Shown here: in pieces, positions 1 to 8,875 of the stretch
How the letters are laid out: every line of letters begins with the position of its first letter
Position numbering within the stretch: position 1 is the first letter of the stretch
Origin: Vibrio sp. S17_S38
GTDB taxonomy: Bacteria; Pseudomonadota; Gammaproteobacteria; Enterobacterales; Vibrionaceae
DNA length: 64,000 nt
NCBI RefSeq assembly: GCF_014694375.1
Contig: NZ_JAAUWW010000013.1
Coordinates: 1 to 64,000, forward strand
Direction of reading: 5' to 3'
Made by a program: the position numbers and the translations under genes
The notes under the pieces: generated by a model
Told to the model about the DNA's origin: nothing
The model's input: only the letters and a program-made list of their open reading frames with translations
The model's database searches: none

Positions 1-45
1 GTTAACATAATCACCATCCAGTTTTGTTAAAACTGAATGATACCA

Positions 46-93
46 AGTGGATCAATTTTCAATTGGTGTTAGTGGATCATTTTTGCACTGGTG
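46..93. repeat. Imperfect 23-bp tandem direct repeat
   Basis: Two copies begin with AGTGGATCA at 46 and 71 and end with TGGTG at 68 and 93. They match at 19 of 23 positions and start 25 bp apart. They lie just upstream of the gene at 136. A separate perfect 7-bp hairpin (CAGTTTT/AAAACTG, loop GTT) is at 19-35. The repeats could be tandem operators on one helix face or a local duplication; no regulator is identified. Confidence 0.5.
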
Positions 94-135
94 GTGACAA
101 TCATCTGGAAAATTTTATTATGAGGATCAAATATC

Positions 136-711
136 ATGCAATTCACACTACTCACTTCTGAATTATTTACGCATCTATACCAAGATATTTCGGAGTTTCG
201 TTTTACTTTTGATCTTCCTATTGCTGATTTAGATAGCCTTGATGATAAAGCCGATACTCTGCATACCTCTTTAGCCATTGAAGAACTTACCGAGCTTGCA
301 GAAGCCGATAATAAAACAGAGCAAGCCGATGCCATCGTCGATACTGTTTACGTTTTAATGGGCCGTCTTGTTCATCGTGGTGATAGCACCTTTGAAGCGA
401 ATATCGGGATCAGTTACATCATTGAATTGTTATTACATGTGGCTAAAAACCGTGGGATTAATTTTTTACCATGTTGGGATGAAGTCCATTCAAGCAATAT
501 GAGTAAAGTGTGTCGTAACGAACAAGAATTTGCTGAAACCCAAGTTTTTTATGCTAAGCAAAATGTTGAGTTAGATGGTATTGAAAAAGGCGAATACATC
601 ATTGCTAAATGCGCTAAAGATGTCGACATGCAAGGTAAAATTGTCCGTAAAGGAAAAGTACTAAAATCGGTTTATTATCGCCCTGCTGATCTTGCGTCAT
701 TGACTCAATAA
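136..711 (+). CDS. MazG-like nucleoside triphosphate pyrophosphohydrolase family protein
   Basis: This 191-residue soluble protein has the all-alpha NTP pyrophosphohydrolase (MazG / phosphoribosyl-ATP pyrophosphohydrolase-like) signature. E49, E50 and E53 are followed by D65 and D69 on the next helix, the arrangement that binds magnesium and the triphosphate in this superfamily. Members hydrolyse nucleotides to monophosphate and pyrophosphate, often as house-cleaning enzymes, but the substrate cannot be read from sequence. The C-terminal 60 residues fall outside the core and are basic. The ATG at 136 has a GAGGA-type ribosome site about ten bases upstream. It appears monocistronic, as the next gene is convergent. 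The family call is firm and the biochemical role is inference. Confidence 0.8.
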   Translation: MQFTLLTSELFTHLYQDISEFRFTFDLPIADLDSLDDKADTLHTSLAIEELTELAEADNKTEQADAIVDTVYVLMGRLVHRGDSTFEANIGISYIIELLLHVAKNRGINFLPCWDEVHSSNMSKVCRNEQEFAETQVFYAKQNVELDGIEKGEYIIAKCAKDVDMQGKIVRKGKVLKSVYYRPADLASLTQ

Positions 712-807
712 GCTCTTATTTTTAACGCTTGTTCAATGAACCTCAATCTGACACTTCCACTCAAACGGCAGATTCAACCACGAATTGAAGATTGGTAAAC
801 GATCGAT

Positions 808-837
808 AAAAAAAAGCCTGTCTAAAACTAGACAGGC
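808..837 (-). terminator. Intrinsic terminator, minus strand
   Basis: The stem GCCTGTCTA/TAGACAGGC (816-824 and 829-837) is perfect, with loop AAAC on the plus strand. The A-run at 808-815 is a U-run on the minus strand. It ends the candidate small RNA or, less likely, the met8-btuCD transcript. Confidence 0.8.
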
Positions 838-884
838 ATAGCTGTTGTGATTGTAATAACAACAAATAGGACGAGAATGTATCT
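808..884 (-). ncRNA. Candidate sigma54-dependent small RNA of about 77 nt
   Basis: Read leftward, a predicted start near 884 (12 nt after the -12 GC) gives a compact transcript with three hairpins. These are a GAGA/TCTC stem at 885-873, a TGTTGT/ACAACA stem at 864-843, and a perfect 9-bp terminator stem at 837-829/824-816 followed by eight U. The terminator is about 230 nt beyond btuD, too far to be its obvious terminator. No Qrr, RyhB or Spot 42 signature is recognised. The existence of the RNA is inference from promoter plus terminator. Confidence 0.4.
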
Positions 885-894
885 CTCTAGATAA

Positions 895-912
895 TGCGAT
901 TTCTGTGCCAAC
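895..912 (-). promoter_or_regulatory. Sigma54-type (-24/-12) promoter
   Basis: On the minus strand TTGGCAC is followed by AGAAA and TCGCA. The -24 element is a perfect TGGCAC, and the -12 element differs from TTGCA at one base. The distance from GG (909-908) to GC (897-896) is the exact 12 nt required. A TTGCACCA half-site lies about 140 bp upstream, but no full enhancer palindrome was found. Confidence 0.45.
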
Positions 913-1068
913 TTTTAAATCACCAACAAAAAACTCATAACCAATTGAAAATTAATGATAATAAAATAACTCATCTTCATTTATTCATTAAATCCACTCT
1001 ACCAACGTTTCCCTTGCCTACTCGTTGCACCACTTTTTATTTTACTTGCCTCTCAATTGATCACCGAA

Positions 1069-1818
1069 TTAATCAATTAATAGATAAGCACTCTGCTCAA
1101 TCTCCACCTTTCTAATTCGAGTCTCAAATACTTGAGAAAGTAGATCTGCGTTCATTATGATTTGTGTCTTGCCTTGTGCTTTCAGAATGCCTTGCTTGAG
1201 CACTACAACAGTATCGGAATGATGCAATGTTCGGTTAAGATCATGATTCGCCATTAATACAGCCAGCCCTTTACTTGCCATTAAATCAATCAACTTATAA
1301 AGCAATCCTTGTTGACCTACATCTAATGGCGCGGCAGGTTCATCTAAAATTAATAATTTCGCTTGTGAGTTTAGCTCTGGCCAGACTTGCAAACACATAC
1401 CGGCCAAACGCACTCGTTGCCATTCACCACCGGAAAGCTGGCGAGTCTGCCGCTCTAATTTATTGGCGATACTTAATAATTGAGTAATATCTCCCACAGC
1501 CTTTGCAACATCTGAAGGCTGTGCAGAAAGAGGAATCGATAAGGAGAGATAATGAGCAACGGACAAACTAAACGCCGATTGAAACTGTTGAGGTAAATAT
1601 GCTCTCTGGTTAGCAAGCGATGCTAACGTTTGTGAGCGGATATCTTTTCCGTCAATACAGATAGAGCCTTCGCAAGCTAATAGACCAGAAACGGCTTCAA
1701 GAAGTGTGCTTTTCCCACTACCATTTGGGCCTATCACATGCACTATCTCTCCAGCTTGAATACTCAAAGACATTGGCATTAATCTTGGTGGCAAGGAAAT
1801 AGAATCAATATCAATCAT
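1069..1818 (-). CDS. btuD: Vitamin B12 ABC transporter ATP-binding protein BtuD
   Basis: This 249-residue ABC ATPase powers cobalamin import through BtuC with the periplasmic protein BtuF. It has Walker A at residues 30-38 (GPNGSGKST), the signature LSGGEW at 128-133, Walker B LLILDE at 155-160 and the switch histidine H192. It follows btuC by 25 bp on the same strand, which identifies it among the iron/B12-type ATPases; BtuF is not encoded here. BtuD is normally about 250 residues, so the protein is full length. No cobalamin riboswitch is visible ahead of the group, so control is unclear. A related siderophore-uptake role is possible but less likely. Confidence 0.85.
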   Translation of the reverse strand: MIDIDSISLPPRLMPMSLSIQAGEIVHVIGPNGSGKSTLLEAVSGLLACEGSICIDGKDIRSQTLASLANQRAYLPQQFQSAFSLSVAHYLSLSIPLSAQPSDVAKAVGDITQLLSIANKLERQTRQLSGGEWQRVRLAGMCLQVWPELNSQAKLLILDEPAAPLDVGQQGLLYKLIDLMASKGLAVLMANHDLNRTLHHSDTVVVLKQGILKAQGKTQIIMNADLLSQVFETRIRKVEIEQSAYLLID

Positions 1819-1843
1819 CTAATTTGTGGTATCCATATTTGTA

Positions 1844-2839
1844 TTAATATTGATCATAATTGCGCAATAACATCCATATGAAAATTGGAGCGCCAATACT
1901 GGTCGTTACCACACCTAGAGGTAATTCAGCAGAGTGTAGAGATATTCGCGCAAGTAAATCAGCAAGGACAAGTAATGTGGCTCCAGAGAGCGCAGCCATT
2001 GGTAATAAATAACGGTTTTCACTGCCCAAGGTTAGTCGAATCAAATGTGGGATCACTAAGCCGATAAAGCTAATAACACCCCCAATCGCCACTGAGCATC
2101 CCACTAAAATGGCGATAACAACAATTAGTTTCCAGCGTAGATGGATAACGTTTAAACCTAATTGCTGGGCATGCTTCTCACCAAGCATCAATAAATCTAA
2201 ATCCCGACCTCGGCTGCATAGCCATATAATGCAAGGCAACATTAAAACAACCACACTAAGCTGTTGCCATGTCACACCACCTACACTGCCCATTAACCAG
2301 TACATTAAAATACGTAGATTAAAATTGTCGCTAAAATAAAATGCCCACGTTACCGCAGAGCTCGATAATATGCCTAAAGCCACACCAACTAGCAGTAATC
2401 TTGCAGTAGTAAGCTTCATCGCTTTAGCCAAACCGACAATGATAAAGGTAAAAACGAGCGCGCCGGCTATTGCCGCCAGCATCGTACCAAACACACCCGC
2501 CAACATAGGAAAGCAAAATAACAAGATCACCATAGCTAAGCTCGAACCACCTGATATACCGATGATTCCCGGCTCTGCTAATGGATTACCTAATAAAACT
2601 TGTAATGTAGCACCCGATACCGCCAATGCAGCGCCAATAACCATAACGGCAATTAAGCGTGGTAAACGTAAATTAGCAAAAATTTGTTGTTGGAACTCAG
2701 ACCATGGAAAAGTCCAAGGTAGCGCAACTTCTCCAATCTTGAGGTAAGTTACGCTGAGGATGCACATTAACAGCGACATAATAAAAAAAGGTTTTTGCCA
2801 ACGTGCCTGTTTAAAATCCATTAATTGGTGATATTGCAT
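1844..2839 (-). CDS. btuC: Vitamin B12 ABC transporter permease BtuC
   Basis: This is a 331-residue inner-membrane permease of the FecCD/BtuC family with about ten hydrophobic segments. Two copies pair with BtuD to move cobalamin into the cytoplasm. The segment from [15 protein letters not shown] onward is typical of the family, as is the coupling region near [16 protein letters not shown] in the C-terminal half. It lies between a siroheme-synthase-like gene (51 bp upstream) and btuD (25 bp downstream), all leftward, and they are probably cotranscribed. Full length for the family. Related iron-siderophore permeases look similar, so the B12 assignment rests on length and on the fit with BtuD. 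Confidence 0.85.
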   Translation of the reverse strand: MQYHQLMDFKQARWQKPFFIMSLLMCILSVTYLKIGEVALPWTFPWSEFQQQIFANLRLPRLIAVMVIGAALAVSGATLQVLLGNPLAEPGIIGISGGSSLAMVILLFCFPMLAGVFGTMLAAIAGALVFTFIIVGLAKAMKLTTARLLLVGVALGILSSSAVTWAFYFSDNFNLRILMYWLMGSVGGVTWQQLSVVVLMLPCIIWLCSRGRDLDLLMLGEKHAQQLGLNVIHLRWKLIVVIAILVGCSVAIGGVISFIGLVIPHLIRLTLGSENRYLLPMAALSGATLLVLADLLARISLHSAELPLGVVTTSIGAPIFIWMLLRNYDQY

Positions 2840-2890
2840 TTTTACCTTCGCAACCTATCGCTACATATTGACCGAATTAATCGCAGCATT

Positions 2891-3829
2891 TTATTTCGCG
2901 GCGATTTTGAGTAAGTCATCCGAGCCTCTCATCAACTTTAATTCATTATCATGGTTGCCTTTCGGAATGAAGATACAAACTCTACGCAGATCTGTTTTTG
3001 CATGTTCTAAAAGTGCGGCTAATTGTGAGTAATCATTGTACTGCTCACGATCTGCATCCCTTCGACATAAATCAATGAACTCAAATGGGCAGTCACGCGG
3101 GTAAAGCACCAATTCCGACTGTTGCATTAATCGTAATGATTTGATCGACAATAGCTCTACATCATCTGCATATTCAATCCATACTTGCGACCCTGTCACG
3201 CATGAATCTTGCTCAAGAATTTGATTATAAAGAACCTCAAGATCTTTTCTGTCTGTCGCTTTATCTATTATTGGTGAGGTGAAAAACTGTTCCCAAAACT
3301 TACGTCGTTCATCAACAGAGTTTAATTCTTCTTTTATGCTGTTACGTTTTGATGCGCCAAAATCAGCTAAAAGAGAAAGATTTTGAGGTAAAATAGATTC
3401 TAATTTTTCGCGTAAATAGCGAATTAATACCGGTGAGGCGCCACCACTTGAAATGGCAATTTGTATCCGACCACGGTTAATCATCGAAGGCGTAATAAAA
3501 TCACAGTAAGGAGTGTCATCGACAACGTTGACCAAAATATTCTGGGCTTTCGCATCCAAATGGACTTTATGATTCAGTTCTGGATTATCTGTTGTTGCCC
3601 ACACCTGAACATAATCGACCAACATATCGGTTTGATAAAAAGACTGCACCCACAATAGCAACTCTTGTTCCGCAAGTTGATACAGATGTTTATGCACCTG
3701 GGGTGAAATCACGGTTACCTTAGCACCAGCACGAAGTAACATATCTACTTTACGACAAGCAACGTCTCCACCACCAACAACCAATACCGGCTTATTATTG
3801 AGATCGATAAAAATTGGAAAATAACGCAT
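2891..3829 (-). CDS. Siroheme synthase N-terminal (Met8-like) protein with a degenerate SUMT-like tail
   Basis: This 312-residue protein matches the dehydrogenase/ferrochelatase half of CysG, which turns precorrin-2 into siroheme. The NAD-binding loop VVGGGDVACRK is at residues 18-27, and the catalytic D104 and S128 fall at the same numbers as in E. coli CysG. Residues 160-210 resemble the dimerisation region. Residues 215-290 (ELLSIKSLRLMQQ, DLCRRDAD) resemble the start of the SUMT methyltransferase, but its glycine-rich SAM motif is absent and the rest of the domain is missing. The ATG at 3829 is chosen because AAGGA precedes it; an upstream in-frame start adds 22 unlikely residues. Methylation of uroporphyrinogen must come from another enzyme. 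The adjacent btuCD gives a tetrapyrrole theme. Confidence 0.82.
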   Translation of the reverse strand: MRYFPIFIDLNNKPVLVVGGGDVACRKVDMLLRAGAKVTVISPQVHKHLYQLAEQELLLWVQSFYQTDMLVDYVQVWATTDNPELNHKVHLDAKAQNILVNVVDDTPYCDFITPSMINRGRIQIAISSGGASPVLIRYLREKLESILPQNLSLLADFGASKRNSIKEELNSVDERRKFWEQFFTSPIIDKATDRKDLEVLYNQILEQDSCVTGSQVWIEYADDVELLSIKSLRLMQQSELVLYPRDCPFEFIDLCRRDADREQYNDYSQLAALLEHAKTDLRRVCIFIPKGNHDNELKLMRGSDDLLKIAAK

Positions 3830-4317
3830 CAGAATCCTTATATTGCGATAAACAGCACATTTAGATATTACCAAAATTGTGCAAATTAGTAACACACGAT
3901 CGATATCACAAACAATTTTGCTTCGAAATTTTCAATAATTATAAGAAAAAACTCTAAAACACCCTATCCCAACAATTAATAATTTTATTAATACTCAACT
4001 TTCCAGAATTAATACAACAATGTTCACTGATGTCGCAATATTGCACTATTTACATCGAATTTACATTTGTTCATTCTAATCTTATTGAAGGATTTGTGAT
4101 TTCACTCAAACACATATTGCTATATTCCGTTTGTGAAATCCTCATTCTTTCCTACGCTTAAATAGTTAGGAATGTGTTTGGTTATAATAATTTCAAGCTG
4201 AATACATCGACCATTAAGATAAGTGTTTTAACAAGACATTTTTACTTGAAAATTATTCACAGAGACCCCTCAATCAGTGGAAGCTGGTTATTATGGACGT
4301 ATACAGGAAGAATACAT
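3830..4317. other. Divergent intergenic region between met8-like gene and aapJ
   Basis: This 488-bp AT-rich region must hold two divergent promoters. A CRP-like site TGTGA-N6-TCAAA is at 4095-4110 (nine of ten core bases), but no well-spaced -10 supports its use. An open frame extends upstream of aapJ, but its residues do not look like protein. No riboswitch or RNA gene was recognised. Confidence 0.4.
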
Positions 4318-5340
4318 ATGGCGAATAAAATCAAACTATTAGCATCTGCTATAGCCGTTTCGGCTGCAATGATGGCAAGCTCATCTTTTGCAGGAACATT
4401 GCAAGATGTACAGAAAGCGGGTGAATTAAAATGTGGTGTGAGTACTGGTTTGGCAGGTTTTTCTAACCCAAATGAAAAAGGTCAATGGGAAGGGATTGAT
4501 GTTGAATATTGCCAAGCGGTTGCAGCCGCAGTACTTGGTGATAAAACGAAAGTTAAATATGTCCCTCTAAATGCAAAAGAACGTTTTACTGCCCTTCAAT
4601 CAGGTGAAGTCGACGTTCTTTCTCGTAACACCACATGGACACTACAGCGTGATGCTTCACTTGGCTTAAACTTCGCTGGTGTGACTTACTATGATGGTCA
4701 AGGTTTTATGGTCAAAAAAGACCTTGGTGTGAAAAGCGCAAAAGAACTTGATGGTGCTTCAATCTGTGTTCAAGCGGGTACCACTACCGAACTAAACCTT
4801 GCTGATTACTTCCGTGTACAAGGCATGTCTTTCAAACCCGTTGTTTTCGATACCATGGATCAAACTTCAAAAGGCTTCGATTCTGGTCGCTGTGATGTAT
4901 TAACCTCTGATCAATCTCAACTTTACGGACTACGTTTAAATCTTAAAGATCCAAGTTCAGCCATTGTACTACCTGAAATCATTTCAAAAGAACCTTTAGG
5001 CCCTGCTGTTCGTCAAGGCGATGACCAATGGTTCAATATCGCTAAGTGGACATTATTCGCTATGATCAATGCTGAAGAATACGGTATTACTCAGAAAAAT
5101 GTCGATGAAATGAAGAAGTCTGATGATCCAAATATCAAACGTATTTTAGGTCTTGATGGTCCTAAAGGAGAAGGTTTAGGTCTGAAAGATGATTGGGCTT
5201 ATCAAATCGTGAAACAAGTCGGTAACTACGGCGAAATGTTTGAACGTACTGTTGGACAAGGTTCACCTTTAAAAGTTGACCGTGGCGTGAATAAATTATG
5301 GAACGCAGGTGGCTTCCAATACGCTCCACCTATTCGATAG
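4318..5340 (+). CDS. aapJ: General L-amino acid ABC transporter substrate-binding protein AapJ
   Basis: This 340-residue periplasmic binding protein captures polar amino acids for the AapQMP importer. A signal peptide with a basic start and hydrophobic core ends near SSFA (about residue 23). The mature part begins with a binding-protein fold (GELKCGVSTGLAGFS) and contains the family segments SRNTTWTLQRD and VQAGTTTELNLADYF. The ATG at 4318 has AGGAAGA just upstream, and the signal peptide begins there, so longer in-frame starts are rejected. It is first of four genes. A strong hairpin after it (5409-5426) should let it be made in excess over the membrane parts, as is usual for binding proteins. 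Confidence 0.93.
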   Translation: MANKIKLLASAIAVSAAMMASSSFAGTLQDVQKAGELKCGVSTGLAGFSNPNEKGQWEGIDVEYCQAVAAAVLGDKTKVKYVPLNAKERFTALQSGEVDVLSRNTTWTLQRDASLGLNFAGVTYYDGQGFMVKKDLGVKSAKELDGASICVQAGTTTELNLADYFRVQGMSFKPVVFDTMDQTSKGFDSGRCDVLTSDQSQLYGLRLNLKDPSSAIVLPEIISKEPLGPAVRQGDDQWFNIAKWTLFAMINAEEYGITQKNVDEMKKSDDPNIKRILGLDGPKGEGLGLKDDWAYQIVKQVGNYGEMFERTVGQGSPLKVDRGVNKLWNAGGFQYAPPIR

Positions 5341-5407
5341 TTTTCATTAGTTCTCGAAAATATGAAGCTTCGTGCTATATACAATCAAATATAGCGTAAG
5401 AAGCTAA

Positions 5408-5427
5408 GGGGCGGTTTCGACCGCCCT
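5408..5427 (+). terminator. UUCG hairpin after aapJ (attenuator or mRNA stabiliser)
   Basis: A 7-bp stem GGGCGGT/ACCGCCC with a TTCG tetraloop (5409-5426) stands in the aapJ-aapQ gap. The following bases are only moderately T-rich, so partial termination or protection of the aapJ message is more likely than a complete stop. Confidence 0.65.
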
Positions 5428-5458
5428 ATTTATAATCAGATTTTGAGGTTACTGTAGT

Positions 5459-6667
5459 ATGAAACCCATCAAATCAAATGAAGCTATCAATTCGTCAGAG
5501 ACGAATAATTCGCTTTCAAGCTTAATTTATAACCCCACATTTAGATCTATTACATTCCAATTAATCACCGTTGCCGTTGTCGGTTATTTCTTTTATGTCA
5601 TTATCAGTAATGCGGTTGCTAACTTAAATGATCGTGGTATCTCAACCGGTTTTGGATTTCTCGATCGGGAAGCTGGCTTTAGTATTAGCCAAACATTAAT
5701 TGCTTATGACGAAACCTATACCTTTGGACGAACCTTCTTTGTTGGCTTATTAAATACGGTTCTTGTTTCCGTTCTTGGGATTATTCTTGCCACTATTATA
5801 GGATTTATCGTTGGTATTGCTCGATTATCTTCTAACTGGATAGTCAATCGCCTAGCTACTGTATTTATAGAAGTAGTTCGAAATGTCCCTCCGCTACTGC
5901 AAATTCTATTCTGGTACTTCGCCGTTTTACAAGCCCTACCTTCTGCAAGACAAAGCTTAAGCTTTAGTGAAGCCGTTTTTTTAAATATCCGTGGTTTATA
6001 CCTTCCTAAGCCTGTATTTGAAAGCGGAAGCATGCTCATTGGTATCGCAGCAGTTGTAGCTGTAGCACTCAGTATTAGCTTATATTTCTGGTCAAAAAAC
6101 AAACAAAAACTAACTGGAAAACAAACACCTTTCGGTAGGATCGCTCTAGGCTTATGTATTGGTTTACCTTTGATTGCCTACTTTCTAGCTGGTATGCCGA
6201 TTTCAGCTGAATATCCGGAATTAAAAGGATTCAACTTTAAAGGCGGCATTACTATCCTGCCTGAGTTGTTTGCTTTATTGATTGCCCTTGGGATTTTTAC
6301 CGCAGCATTTATTGCTGAAATTGTTCGCTCGGGTATTGAAGCCGTTGATCATGGTCAAACTGAAGCTGCCATGGCTCTTGGTATCTCCCATACTAAAACA
6401 TTAAAACTTGTTGTTATTCCACAGGCAATGCGAATCATTATCCCACCACTAACCAGTGAATATCTTAACTTAACCAAAAACTCATCATTAGCGATGGCAA
6501 TTGGTTATCCTGATTTAGTATCCGTGTTTGCTGGCACAACGTTAAACCAAACCGGGCAAGCGATTGAGATTATCTTTATGACCATGGGGGTATATTTAGC
6601 GTTAAGCCTACTCACCTCTTGGCTAATGAATATTTATAACAATAAAGTCGCATTAGTCGAACGATAA
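5459..6667 (+). CDS. aapQ: General L-amino acid ABC transporter permease AapQ
   Basis: This 402-residue polytopic membrane protein is the first permease of the Aap importer. The N-terminal part includes a periplasmic stretch with GFGFLDREAGFSISQ, characteristic of AapQ. The family's conserved EVVRNVPPLLQILFWYF segment follows, and the cytoplasmic EAA loop reads EAAMALGISHTKTLK, ending in VIPQA, where the ATPase docks. Length matches AapQ rather than the shorter GlnP-type permeases. It lies 118 bp after aapJ, beyond the hairpin, and 13 bp before aapM. Confidence 0.92.
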   Translation: MKPIKSNEAINSSETNNSLSSLIYNPTFRSITFQLITVAVVGYFFYVIISNAVANLNDRGISTGFGFLDREAGFSISQTLIAYDETYTFGRTFFVGLLNTVLVSVLGIILATIIGFIVGIARLSSNWIVNRLATVFIEVVRNVPPLLQILFWYFAVLQALPSARQSLSFSEAVFLNIRGLYLPKPVFESGSMLIGIAAVVAVALSISLYFWSKNKQKLTGKQTPFGRIALGLCIGLPLIAYFLAGMPISAEYPELKGFNFKGGITILPELFALLIALGIFTAAFIAEIVRSGIEAVDHGQTEAAMALGISHTKTLKLVVIPQAMRIIIPPLTSEYLNLTKNSSLAMAIGYPDLVSVFAGTTLNQTGQAIEIIFMTMGVYLALSLLTSWLMNIYNNKVALVER

Positions 6668-6680
6668 GGTGGAGAGAATA

Positions 6681-7778
6681 ATGAAAATACATCAATTTCA
6701 ACCTAGCCTTCCACCACCACAAAATACTGTGGGTGTTGTCGGCTGGATGCGTAAAAATCTATTTAGCAGCCCTGCCAATTCCATTACTACCGTTATCTTG
6801 GCTTACTTTGCTTTCCATATTATTTGGCAAGTCTTAGAGTGGGGAGTATTCAATGCCGATTGGTTTGGATCTACCCGAGATGACTGCACTAGCACAGGTG
6901 CTTGCTGGGTATTTATCAGCGTACGTTGGCAACAATTCATGTATGGTTTCTACCCAACTGCTGAGCTGTGGCGTCCTCGCTTTTTCTATGCAACTTTAGC
7001 CATACTTGTTGCACTTATGGCGTATGACAAAACACCTAAACGTACATGGATTTTTATTTTCTTTGGTAGCGCTTATCCGATATTGATGGCTGGCTTACTA
7101 GAAGGATCAATGTTTGGCCTGCCTGAAGTGTCAACCCATCAATGGGGTGGCTTATTAGTCACATTGATTTTGGCGATTATTGGTATTGTTTTATCACTAC
7201 CCATTGGTGTGGTATTGGCATTAGGGCGACGTTCTACAATGCCAATCATCAACAAACTCAGTGTCATTTATATTGAGGTCTGGCGTGGCGTTCCGCTGAT
7301 TACCGTTTTATTTATGGCATCAGTCATGTTACCGCTATTTTTCTCAAGTGGTATCCAAACCGATAAACTGATTCGCGCTTTAATCGGTGTCACTATGTTC
7401 TATTCCGCTTATATGGCTGAAGTGGTTCGTGGTGGTTTACAAGCCATACCAAAAGGTCAATATGAAGCAGCCGATTCTTTAGGGCTAGGTTATTGGCAAA
7501 AAATGCGCTTGATAGTCTTGCCACAAGCTTTAAAAATCACTATTCCGTCAATTGTGAATAACTTTTTGTCTCTATTTAAAGATACAAGTTTAGTACTCAT
7601 CATCGGTATGTATGACGTATTAGGAATAGGACAATCTGCCAATACCGACCCAAATTGGTTAGGTTATTCGACCGAAAGCTATGTATTTGTTGCACTCGTC
7701 TTTTGGGTTTTCTGTTTTGGTATATCGCGTTACTCAATGTATATCGAAAACAAACTCAACACTGGCCATAAACGTTAA
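6681..7778 (+). CDS. aapM: General L-amino acid ABC transporter permease AapM
   Basis: This 365-residue permease pairs with AapQ in the inner membrane. It has several transmembrane segments, the conserved [20 protein letters not shown] stretch, and an EAA loop ([15 protein letters not shown]) followed by LPQA for docking of the ATPase. A long N-terminal half with a periplasmic loop separates it from simple glutamine permeases. The ATG at 6681 is chosen because GGTGGAGAG sits directly upstream; a GTG four codons earlier would overlap that ribosome site. It is 13 bp after aapQ and 20 bp before aapP, so cotranscribed. Confidence 0.92.
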   Translation: MKIHQFQPSLPPPQNTVGVVGWMRKNLFSSPANSITTVILAYFAFHIIWQVLEWGVFNADWFGSTRDDCTSTGACWVFISVRWQQFMYGFYPTAELWRPRFFYATLAILVALMAYDKTPKRTWIFIFFGSAYPILMAGLLEGSMFGLPEVSTHQWGGLLVTLILAIIGIVLSLPIGVVLALGRRSTMPIINKLSVIYIEVWRGVPLITVLFMASVMLPLFFSSGIQTDKLIRALIGVTMFYSAYMAEVVRGGLQAIPKGQYEAADSLGLGYWQKMRLIVLPQALKITIPSIVNNFLSLFKDTSLVLIIGMYDVLGIGQSANTDPNWLGYSTESYVFVALVFWVFCFGISRYSMYIENKLNTGHKR

Positions 7779-7798
7779 GTGTAATTCAAGGAAGTATT

Positions 7799-8548
7799 AT
7801 GACTGAACAACAAGATTACATGATCCAAATAAAGGACATGAATAAATGGTACGGTGAATTTCACGTGCTAAAAAACATCAACCTTAACGTTAAAAAAGGT
7901 GAGAAAATTGTTATTTGTGGTCCTTCAGGATCAGGTAAATCAACCATGATCCGTTGTATTAACCATTTAGAAGAGCACCAAAAAGGTAGTATCCGCGTTT
8001 CGGGCACTGAATTAACCGAAGATTTAAAAACGATAGAAACCGTACGTAAAGAAGTTGGTATGTGTTTCCAGCACTTTAATTTATTCCCTCACCTAACCGT
8101 ATTAGAAAATTGCACCTTAGCACCGATTTGGGTTAAGAAGATGCCGCAACATGAGGCAGAGAAAATCGCAATGAAGTTCTTAGAGCGCGTAAAAATTCCA
8201 GATCAAGCCGATAAATACCCCGGTCAACTATCTGGTGGTCAACAACAACGCGTGGCCATTGCTCGTTCTTTATGTATGAATCCCCAAGTCATGCTATTTG
8301 ATGAGCCAACGTCAGCGCTTGATCCAGAAATGGTTCGTGAAGTTCTTGATGTTATGGTTGAGCTTGCCGGTGAGGGTATGACAATGCTTTGTGTCACTCA
8401 CGAAATGGGCTTTGCAAAAGAAGTTGCTGATCGCGTTATTTTCATGGATGCAGGTGAAATTATTGAAGAGAATAATCCGAAAGAATTCTTTGAAAATCCA
8501 CAATCCGATCGAACGATTAATTTTTTAAGTCAAATTTTGCATCATTAA
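7799..8548 (+). CDS. aapP: General L-amino acid ABC transporter ATP-binding protein AapP
   Basis: This 249-residue polar-amino-acid-type ABC ATPase supplies energy to AapQM. Walker [10 protein letters not shown] is at residues 41-49. The signature LSGGQQQR, Walker [13 protein letters not shown] and switch histidine (VTHEMGF) follow in normal order. It is closely related to GlnQ but assigned to Aap by its operon. It is the last gene of the unit and is followed by a strong terminator. Confidence 0.93.
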   Translation: MTEQQDYMIQIKDMNKWYGEFHVLKNINLNVKKGEKIVICGPSGSGKSTMIRCINHLEEHQKGSIRVSGTELTEDLKTIETVRKEVGMCFQHFNLFPHLTVLENCTLAPIWVKKMPQHEAEKIAMKFLERVKIPDQADKYPGQLSGGQQQRVAIARSLCMNPQVMLFDEPTSALDPEMVREVLDVMVELAGEGMTMLCVTHEMGFAKEVADRVIFMDAGEIIEENNPKEFFENPQSDRTINFLSQILHH

Positions 8549-8583
8549 TAATTAGAATTTTAAGCACAGATAATATAAATCAG

Positions 8584-8619
8584 CCTTGCCGTTACCTTTG
8601 GTAATAGTGAGGTTTTTTT
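8584..8619 (+). terminator. Terminator of the aap operon
   Basis: A 13-bp stem (8584-8596 with 8600-8612, one mismatch and some G-T pairs) has a 3-nt loop and is followed by seven T. The rest of the 8549-8875 gap shows no gene and should hold the yccA promoter. Confidence 0.85.
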
Positions 8620-8875
8620 ATTTATCGGTTAAACATAACCACTATGAAAATATATTCTCTCAATAATAATTTCACCTCCGAATACAACATCAGCTGTTAC
8701 AACTTTATATTGAATCTGACGTTATAATTTAAGTACATTCGTTTATAATAATTCTATTCGTGGTTAGCACTTGAAAAAGTGAACTTATAACCGCATTTAA
8801 GGACTAACAAAGTATAAGCTCGTCTAGTTTTATGACAGACTTAGCTTAACGAAAGCGTTACTAATGAGGAAATTT

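Larger units (their letters stand above)
712..1068. other. Intergenic region with a possible minus-strand small RNA
   Basis: This 357-bp gap separates two convergent genes. No convincing protein gene is visible; a 73-codon plus-strand frame over 894-1115 lacks a ribosome site and runs into btuD. The minus strand carries a sigma54-like promoter (895-912) and an intrinsic terminator (808-837), described separately. Confidence 0.6.

Noticed and set aside
894-1115. A 73-codon plus-strand open frame after the MazG-like gene
   Set aside because: No ribosome site, low-complexity composition, and it overlaps btuD and the candidate sigma54 promoter.
2840-3829. Cobalamin riboswitch ahead of btuC
   Set aside because: Only 51 bp separate btuC from the upstream gene, and no B12-box-like sequence was seen there or ahead of the met8-like gene.
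4095-4110. CRP site upstream of aapJ
   Set aside because: The match is nine of ten core bases, but no promoter with suitable spacing was found, so it is only mentioned in the gap entry.
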